DNA from: Toxorhynchites rutilus septentrionalis
Taxonomy: Eukaryota; Arthropoda; Insecta; Diptera; Culicidae
Direction of reading: 5' to 3'
Length of the DNA: 64,000 nt
NCBI RefSeq assembly: GCF_029784135.1
Contig: NC_073745.1
Coordinates: 197,621,807 to 197,685,806, forward strand
Part shown: piece by piece, positions 56,856-64,000 of the stretch
Position numbering within the stretch: position 1 is the stretch's first letter
How the letters are laid out: every line of letters begins with the position of its first letter
Position numbers and translations under genes: made by a program
Notes under the pieces: model-generated
What the model saw: only the letters and a program-made list of their open reading frames with translations
Told to the model about the DNA's origin: nothing
The model's database searches: none

Positions 56856-57543
56856 CTACTTTTTGATTATGATATCTCGTAAATGACCGCCTCTGGCCTT
56901 GACCGCAAAATGTGCCCTTTTTTCGGCATTTTCCATCACTTTGCCCAATGTTTCGGCCGATATGGCAGCAATTTCTTGTCGGATATTGTCTTTCAGCGCA
57001 GCCAGGGTCCTTGGTTTACCAGTGTATACCTTGGATTTTAAATATCCACATAAAAAAAAGTCAGGAGGCGTCAAATCAGGTGATCTCGGTGGCCAGTCAT
57101 AATCGCCGTTTTTCGATATTAATCTTCCGGGGAACATTTCGCGCAATAATTTGGTCGTGGCAGCCGCTGTATGGCATGTAGCGCCGTTTATACGGAAACA
57201 TTTACAAATCAACACAAATTATGCGTCGGAGAGTGGTTCGAGCGATGCCTAACTCTTGCGAACAATGGCGACCTGATGTCGATGGAGTCTCTGCAACACT
57301 GGCTCGAACGGCATCAATATTCTCGTCGAAACGTCTTGGTCGTTGTCTGGACAGATGACTGGCATTACCAACACTACCAGACGATATAAATTTGGCATAT
57401 AATCGACGTATAGTGTTGTCTCCAGGCGATGTTTTAACTTTATTTTTATTTTTCCACGCACGTTTAGTTAACACAATTGAGAAGTTATTTTGAATGTACA
57501 GCTGAACAATTTCAGCGCGTTGTTTAGGTGTGTATTGTTCCAT
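56856..57543 (-). pseudogene. DD41D transposase, internally deleted
   Basis: From MEQYTPKQRAEIVQLY the N-terminal helix-turn-helix region is readable to SQELGIARTTLRRI (57543-57205). The centre with the first catalytic Asp is gone. Then RINGATCHTAAATTKLLREM (Asp replaced by Asn at the second catalytic place) and WPPRSPDLTPPDFFLCGYLK with the last Asp follow, with 41 residues between (DD41D). The end is RAHFAVKARGGHLRDIIIKK. The deletion and the Asn leave no active enzyme. Confidence 0.85.
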
Positions 57544-57659
57544 GGTTAAAATTGTACTGAAATGACGCTTCCAACGCGGTATGACATTTGTTAATCTGAC
57601 ATCTCTGTCAAAAGTTATGGGGTTGCCAGATGCTTCCACTTTAAATGGCCCACCCTGTA

Positions 57660-59651
57660 CTATTCCACCCCGACAAGTACCTCGTTGCCCGCGTACAAAA
57701 TCTTATTTATCGTACATATAGGGTGAAACGAACACTTGATTTCTGATGCAAAAAACGCCATGTAATGTAAGTTACCTTGCTTTTGATGGCTGTGTTAGGG
57801 AACACATGTTGGTGGGAGCGAATTTCAACTCGATGAGCAATAAGTGCTCAAAATCGGACAATTTTTCGTGACAGTATCGATTTTTAATGTTCCATTTTGT
57901 ATCCCCAACATGTTCTCGAAAAATGTAATCCTACGTCAAAAATAAAAGCGATATTTCTCAATATTGTTTATAGGAAGTTTTATGTTAACACTACTTTTCA
58001 ACCTACAAAAGTTACCCGCGTGAAATGTCGAATGGGGTCGACATTCAATTCGATTTTAACATTCAAACGATGACCCTCTTCTCTAGAAGGAAGGAAACAC
58101 TGCATCAATTCAGACGTCATTACATCCCGTGAGGTGTGGCAGCTGAGGACACACCACACACACACAGTTGGTGTGTGGACAGAATACTTGTCGCCTCATT
58201 TGCCACTTGATTGTGCCTCTTCATTGGTATAATTTTGCACTTCAACTTCCGCTTTTCTTCCTGTCAGGTGAAAACTACGCTGTCAGGGGAGGCAATAGAA
58301 AACCTAGGCCGTTCCTTCCCCCGCGCCCAAAAGTGGTGTGTGGTATGGTGTGGCGGTGAAACGGTGAAGAATTGCACTGGTTCATCAAGTGTTCTCATAA
58401 CTGGGGCACGTGTGGCGGCAATGCGCACAAAGTGGGCTGAGGAAATGCTGCTTGGAGGCAGGTTTACTCTTTCATAGTTGCTTCGGACACCCACACCTAG
58501 GTGGGCAGAGTGCAATTTCTGGAGACTGCAGGTAATTAAACATTTAGTTTCATTTTGTCCTCTCCATTTTCCCGGTACTCTGGGAAAACTGCTGAGAGGT
58601 TGTCGTTCTCAAATATAAACATTGTTAGCTCCGCTCGAACTTCAGGAGTGAACCCATAACATTTCCTTTGTTCCATGTTTAGAAGTCAGAGTTCGAGTTC
58701 GGAGTTGGCCAACCGAAAAAAGAAACAGGAAAGGCAAGGAAGTAGAAGTGTAGAATGTGACGAACTTTGTTTTGAACATATCCCTAATACGGAAAATACC
58801 GAAAATCGTACATTATGACCCGACACACCACTAAGGGGTCTTCTCGTTTGGCTACCACAGACAAGTTGAAAACCACCATCGTATTGCTCGCTGTGTTTTC
58901 GCTCTGAAAATCAATCCTCTTACCGGCTTCTTCTATCGTACACCCACAAAAGTTGTACCATGCCAAGAGAGAAATGAATGTTAATTTCGTGTAAATTGTA
59001 GCCCATTGTGCAACGCTATAACTGGATCTAATAAAATGTATATTCATCAAGAAAATGGAGAACACAGATAAATATATTAAGCAGACGCACAGACACACAG
59101 TCAGCGGTGTGATAGATATTTCATTGCCTTTCTCTGGTGCTGGTTACACTAAATGGCAGGTACCGAAGGCTGTTGCTTTAGTTTGCGGTGGGCCATGAGC
59201 TGGAAAAGCATGGAGTGTTGCACAGTGGGATAATATCTCTAATGCTGAGGTTGCTCAGTATTGACGTAGAACTACGAAGCCAAATCAGAATTCAGATCAC
59301 GTTTTCATAAAAAAGTTTCAACGTTAATAGCTCTTTTTGCTACAAACGGATTTTGATGATTAGTATATCGATCGAATTCAAATTTCTCTAGGATTTTGAT
59401 ACAAAATATAATACGATTCTACAGTCCGTAAATAATTTGAATAAAGGAAAATTGGGAGCTTTCCCAATTTTCATGCATTTTATTCATTGGGAGAATTTTT
59501 TCATACATTTGTTCTGTGCTTCCCAAACAGGGCTGTCAATAACGAGCCTCGTGCATCAACAAACTCATATGAAATTTTAGAGCCGAATGAACTCTGAAGT
59601 TTAAAGCCTCTATAAAAAAAATGGCTGGGTTATATATATGATGTAACCGCA
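57660..59651. other. Intergenic or intronic DNA with repeat fragments
   Basis: 57765-57950 has words of the CTGTGTTAGGGAACACAT repeat and ends with AATCCTACGTCAAA. 58130-58520 is less AT-rich with (AC)n and looks unique; the open frames there show no domain. TTGACGTAGAACTACGAAGC at 59261-59280 is a dispersed motif copy, and the AGAGCCGAATGAACTC hairpin motif lies at 59579-59613. Confidence 0.4.
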
Positions 59652-59923
59652 GTGCTCCCTTGGCCGAGTGGTTAGCGTCATAACTAACATGCCGGGTGTT
59701 CGGGTTCGATTCCCGTTCTGGTCGGGGGGATTTTTCGTCAAAGAAATTTCCTCCGACTTGCACTGTGATCACGCGTATTCTAGAGCTTGCCACTCAAAAT
59801 GCATTCAAGGCGTGTTATTTGGCATAGAAATCTCAACTAAGTACTAATAAAAATGACGCAAGTAATACTACGTTGAGACGGCGAAGTTCCTCTAGGAACG
59901 TTAGTGCCATTGAAGAAGAAGAA
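59652..59923 (+). mobile_element. tRNA-derived SINE, full length with target duplication
   Basis: A 9-bp duplication GTAACCGCA flanks it (59643-59651 and 59924-59932). Head GTGCTCCCTTGGCCGAGTGG, box A TGGTTAGCGTCA, box B GGTTCGATTCCC, a conserved body and a (GAA)n tail. The 272-bp unit is the reference for the fragments at 45180, 46146 and 47374. Confidence 0.92.
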
Positions 59924-59932
59924 GTAACCGCA

Positions 59933-61549
59933 AGGTTGACGTGGGACTATCTTAGCTTAGCAATCGTTTGTATTGAATCAATTTTTGATTGAATGAAACA
60001 ATTTCGAATTCAAGTGAGTTCAACATATTTGCTTTGTGAGTAAAGAGATTGAATAAATGCCATGTAAGGTCAATTCATGCATTGTAATAGATTATGTCCT
60101 TCATTACAAGTAAATTGTAGCATTTTGCCTAATCATCAAATGGTATGCGTAGAAATTCAGTGAGCAGAAGATATGAAGGCGTATCCTTCAATGCAATCTC
60201 AGATAACCGAGCCAAAGCGTTGTGTTCGTACCCGCTTTTGTAATCCTTTTTAGGAAAACACTTTTCGGGGTGCAAAAAAAACCGGTGCAGAAGTATCCCC
60301 GGATTGCATGAACCAACAACTTCAACTTCTACTTTTTATACTATAGAGGCTTCAAACTGCACGTCTGCACGGTTTTTCCAAGTTCCTAGGTTTAGAAGAC
60401 CGTGTTCAGGAAACATATTCTAGTCTGCACAAATGCAGTCTAGTACTAGTCGCAGTTTGCATTTATTCGCAAAGCCGATTTCCCCAGACACCTTGGTTTT
60501 GAAGTCTGTGTTAGACAAAGTCGGAACAAAGATGCCTCCGACTTGCATGAATTTGCAGTGCCAATTTCCCCAGGCACCATGTCTGCCGTTATCTCGCAAA
60601 GTGACGCAAGCGCCAGAGGGCAGAATTTTCAGTACGAAGCCTTTCTTAAAATTGCATGTATAATCAACATACACGTGCATTACGAAAATCTGATCTTTAC
60701 AAAATATGTACACTTGATGGAAAATTATTGCCATCGGCTTTGATTTTGATTTTATTTAAGCTATGTTACCAACGCCAGTTTTTTGTGGAAACAGCGAATT
60801 TTAATCGGTGTTTCCACAAACGATTGGCGTTCATCCATCAAAGTATGGGAGAATCTGTTACCAAATATTTTTCACAACATGCCACCGTTGAGCGAAGCAT
60901 GAGGTAGCATCAGGGAGAAGAGTTCCACACATTTTCCGACTTTTTAGCGGGCTAACGTAGTTGAGAACCCGATTGTAACAATTATGGACAATACCTTTTT
61001 TTCCAATCCAAAATGCAACTGAAAACATCCGTGTTAAAAAAGATAATGCCGTCCAAATTTATCCGATGTAAAGCAAATACATCGGATGTTTTGAGTTTTG
61101 TTATAAGATGCGTTTCGATGGAGATTTTAGAAGGGTGTAGTCACCAAATCCGACATTTACCCTTTGATCGACACTCAGCTTCAATTCATCCGAGAGCGAA
61201 ATTAAGCAGGTGAGGAAAGTGAACACCGTCAAGATGCTTTGTCCCTTGATTGATGTTGTTATGTGAAATTTGCTGTCCCTGATCGTTCATTCCATGCCAT
61301 CAGAACAGATAAAAAAATCACATCGCATCAGATTCCAATTAAGTCACATCATAAGGTAAATGGCGCTTGCGTCACATCGCAGTGGAAATGGCGCTTAAGC
61401 CATTCCGTTTTCAAGCATTTACGGGGACATTTTTTCACATTTCTGTAAAACTTCGCAGTCGTTTGAAAGGATTTGGTATTCTTTATCGATCTATAACATA
61501 AAAAGTAATTTTTCAATTTTGGCGCTTGCGTCACTTTGTGAGATCGCCG
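59933..61549. other. Intergenic or intronic DNA with repeat pieces
   Basis: 60390-60570 holds two rough units of the ~92-bp repeat (GATTTCCCCAGACACCTTGG, CGACTTGCATGAATTTGC). TTGACGTGGGACTAT lies at 59936-59950. No supported gene was found; small open frames overlap the repeats. Confidence 0.4.
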
Positions 61550-62085
61550 TAGATGTATCTGCAATGCCCCACGTTCCATGAATTTGAAGTCTGTGTAAGG
61601 GGAACGCATTTCAGTCGGAACAAAAATGGTCCCGACTTGCATGAATTTGCAATGCCAACTCCCCACGCTCCATAGATTGATGTCTGTGTTAGGGAAACAC
61701 ATTTTAGCCGGAACAAAAATACCCCTGACTTTCACGTATTTGCAATGCCGATTTCTCCAGCGCTGCTTGGTTTTGAAGTCTGTGTTAGGGAACACATTTC
61801 GGTGAGAACAAAAGCCGCCGTACCTTCATGTAGTTTTAATGACGATTTCCCCAAGGCTGCTTGGTTATGATGGCTGTGTCGGGAAACCGTAAATCGGACT
61901 AATCAAAACGAGGCAGTTAGGGCGTTTAGATAACGCTTCACATTTTACAGTTATTCAATTGTTTGTCTAATGAAAAATAACATTTTATTAATTGCGACAG
62001 ATGCGTAGAAATATTCCCTATCAATTGATGCAAACATCTTTCCGATCCAGTAAGAAATGTTCGAGTTATAAACTTTCATAATCTT
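61550..62085 (+). repeat. Dispersed repeat with ~92-bp tandem monomers
   Basis: About 3.5 tandem units, each with TTTGCAATGCC, TTGAAGTCTGTGTTAGGG-like and CGGAACAAAAATG-like words. The unique right part (GGGCGTTTAGATAACGCTTC, CAATTGATGCAAACATC) matches 31966-32180. A LINE split the other copy of this family. Confidence 0.82.
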
Positions 62086-62469
62086 TCATTTTTTCCTGCA
62101 TGTTCTGTGTTTAGATTTTAAATTTACACCCCCATATACTCCGGTTGGACGTAGTCCCACGTCAAAAAAAAAATTTATCAATCAATCCATGCAAGAAAAA
62201 GATCGTTCGCTCCGGAATGTACGATAAGACAATAATCGTTTTATTGTACACTAAATCAATAGTCCAGAACATCAACAACCTGCGTTTTTCAGCTGTGAAG
62301 TCTTGTTTGTACCATTCAAGGTCCAGAACCAGGAACGGTTCCGCAGTAGCTCAAGAACAACATTGGTCAAGGTATCCGTGGAAAAGCACCAACTTGCCCT
62401 TACACGCGCATACATTCGAACTTGATATTCTAAATACATTTCAGGGATTGTTATTCGATTTCAAAATTT
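62086..62469. other. Intergenic or intronic DNA
   Basis: Contains GACGTAGTCCCACGTCAA (62148-62165), a member of the palindromic dispersed motif. The open frame 62145-62486 starts inside it and shows no domain. Confidence 0.35.
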
Positions 62470-62560
62470 CAGCTAAATACTACTAGAAAATGATGCAAAT
62501 AATGTTGCGTTGGAGAGGCATCCTTCCTATAGGAAGGCTAGTGTCATTAGAAAGAAAATT
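62470..62560 (+). repeat. SINE/LINE-type 3' tail fragment
   Basis: TCAGCTAAATACTACTAGAA, then AATGATGCAAATAATGTTGC and GGAAGGCTAGTGTCATTAGA. It parallels the tail block of the SINE at 59820-59923 but is diverged. Confidence 0.5.
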
Positions 62561-63344
62561 TTCTCGGCAGACAAATATCCAGAATTTTAAATCGCCGACG
62601 TGAAATTTTCGCATATAATATGTGACGATGTTTTCACTATTTTCAATTCATTTATCTGTATCAAAAGTGATCAAGCGATAAAAACAGATGTTACAGATTA
62701 CTCTAATTCTCATCAGGTATTTTCCATATAACATTTACTCGTCATACCGAACAATGTTCCGTAAATTCAAATACCAAACAAACCTGTTGAAATGTGTACA
62801 TCCAAAGAGTCTGTGAGTTATGAAACGTGTGTGAGAATATTTTTTTGGTGTTCTATTGAACACCTGGATCTGAGTTGATATGTCTTTTTTTCCAAACGAA
62901 CAGAAAAAAAAACAGCTCCACGTTTTAAAACACTAGTAATGCTTATTAAAAGCAATAACGGTAGCATTTAAAGATTCTATTTAGCATTATATTAGCCCTA
63001 TATGAACATATAAAGCACAACTAGCATTTTTATGACGTTTTGACGCATGCGGATATAGTGTTGATTTAGAGCAATTTCGTAGTGTTCAGCCAATGATTGT
63101 TACTTGGTTTACTAGGATTGATAAATGAATGGATGATACAAATACAAAAAAATAACCATTTTATTCGTAGCAACTTCAACAACAATTCTTCAACACCTCA
63201 ATGAACGATGTATGGATCATTAGCAATCAGAAGGCGAGGCGTTATCGTCATGCGATATTGTTCTATCTATATTTGAGATTCGCATTGACCGGTTTTGACT
63301 CAAATGTATAGCCTACAATAACACTTAAAAATTCAAAACAGAAA
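62561..63344. other. Intergenic or intronic DNA
   Basis: Nothing recognised here. Confidence 0.35.
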
Positions 63345-63430
63345 CAGTTTTTTTGGATTTGGGATTCTCGAAATGTATCCACTTCTCATCGTCGGCAACA
63401 ATTCGACGCGGAAAAACATTCTAAAGCGGA
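63345..63430 (-). pseudogene. mariner transposase fragment
   Basis: Minus strand: FPRRIVADDEKWIHFENPK, corresponding to the mariner RIVTGDEKWIxYxNPK block around the first catalytic Asp. Stops and frame loss occur on both sides. No terminal repeats were found. Confidence 0.55.
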
Positions 63431-63814
63431 TCATGCCATAGTTTCCAAGTTGAATCAAATAAGTTCTTAAATTTATTTTTCCGTTTTGGTGAATCTGACA
63501 CGGCACCACTGTATGTTAAACATCGTTCAAATGACTTCGACATTTTTCTAATAAAAGTATATAAAAATATATAAAATATATGAGTGTTTTAAGGTATAGA
63601 CATTTTTAATATTAACTTCAATTTTTAGCCATATTTTTTCAACAGTTTGTTCATCATGTTATTTTTTCTAGAAAGTTTATTGACTATATTTCAATTAGTT
63701 GAACAAGCGAATGGAGTCGGAGCAGCACTCGGTTAATTTAACGTGGATTTAACGTGCTCTATAGTAACATTTATCAGAAAACTCCTGTAAGGAGTTATTT
63801 TTTCTGTCTGACAG

Positions 63815-63949
63815 ATGCCCGCAATTTGTATCACATTGAAAGCATCGGAACCAAACATTTTAAGACGACCCATACGTGATCTTGAGGCGCAAAGCAATCG
63901 AACGAGTGGGTTTCTTGGTTTTCATGAACGACAACAAGAAAACGTTTAT
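63815..63949 (+). CDS. Candidate coding exon at the window edge
   Basis: A pyrimidine-rich acceptor (TTTTTTCTGTCTGACAG, ending 63814) is followed at once by ATG and 45 open codons beginning MPAICITLKASEPNILRRPI. A strong donor GTAAGTG begins at 63950. Phase is 0. The frame stays open past the donor to the window end. The peptide (RDLEAQSNRTSGFLGFHERQ) has no family I can name. Splice signals on both sides of an open frame could still be chance in AT-rich DNA. It might belong to the gene whose exon is at 32935. Confidence 0.3.
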
Positions 63950-64000
63950 GTAAGTGATGATTCTGCTGTTGTCAAATTTTGCACGTTCAGTTTATTTTGG

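Larger units (their letters stand above)
50155..57657 (-). mobile_element. DD41D mariner-superfamily element, interrupted by a provirus
   Basis: The ends CAGGGTGGGCCATTTAAAGT and its mirror at 57638-57657 form terminal inverted repeats of about 25 bp, with TA at 50153-50154 and 57658-57659. The transposase relic is on the minus strand at 56856-57543 and has 41 residues between the second and third catalytic positions (rosa/VISITOR-like type). A 6.5-kb gypsy-type provirus sits near its left end. Confidence 0.88.

Noticed and set aside
58211..58477. Gene in the less AT-rich stretch
   Set aside because: Only an 88-codon frame with an equally open antisense frame; no domain and no convincing splice pair.
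59652..59730. A real tRNA gene
   Set aside because: Same reason: head of a SINE with a (GAA)n tail and target duplication, and a poor anticodon arm.
62145..62486. ORF of 113 codons near the right end
   Set aside because: Starts inside the dispersed palindromic motif, has no domain and ends in a SINE-type tail.

Overview
This 64 kb window is eukaryotic, AT-rich and gene-poor. It looks like repeat-dense insect DNA, most probably from a mosquito (Culicidae, culicine rather than anopheline). That guess rests on the repeat fauna: three copies of a DD37E Tc1/mariner-type transposon (the mosquito ITmD37E type), tRNA-derived SINEs with polymerase III boxes, mariner and DD41D elements, Jockey/CR1-like LINEs, an R4/Dong-like LINE with a restriction-like endonuclease, and an errantivirus-like gypsy element. 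Promoters are TATA plus arthropod Inr, and splice sites are canonical. The species cannot be named from the sequence alone.

Layout. 1-6.0 kb: repeat-rich DNA with a dead mariner (2573-3847). 6.07-6.64 kb (minus) and 21.7-22.15 kb (plus): two divergently oriented, single-exon paralogues encoding small secreted Cys-containing proteins. They share a KRQ processing-like site and a CYGLVEKTVYSCLPK core, and they are the best host genes in the window. The 15 kb between them holds a 17-bp minisatellite, a GC-rich hairpin, two DD37E transposons (one with an intact transposase), a duplicated ~355-bp repeat, and a mariner that was entered by two LINEs, one of which was then entered by a hAT-type MITE. 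23.57-24.98 kb: a large microsatellite that switches from a 6-bp to a 7-bp unit. 25-36 kb: a piggyBac-type MITE, a hAT transposase relic, a foldback repeat carrying a SINE, a LINE inserted in a dispersed repeat, one probable host coding exon (32935-33004), a 987-bp foldback MITE with intact ends and a pogo-like relic. 36.6-39.9 kb: a second LINE (minus) with ORF1 and ORF2 remains. 43.0-44.5 kb: a palindromic MITE split by the third DD37E copy. 45-49.4 kb: SINEs, MITEs and a ~1.8 kb foldback built from ~120-bp monomers. 50.15-57.66 kb: a DD41D element interrupted by a gypsy-type provirus (gag, pol, env) with identical LTRs and a perfect 68-bp target duplication. 57.7-64 kb: dispersed repeats, a full-length SINE, a mariner fragment and a candidate exon at the edge.

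The two secreted-protein genes and the exon at 32.9 kb are the parts most likely to serve the host. The exon may begin a gene whose large introns contain much of the right half. Nearly everything else is mobile DNA, and its nesting order can be read from target duplications. No prokaryotic feature, CRISPR array, rRNA or free-standing tRNA gene was seen.
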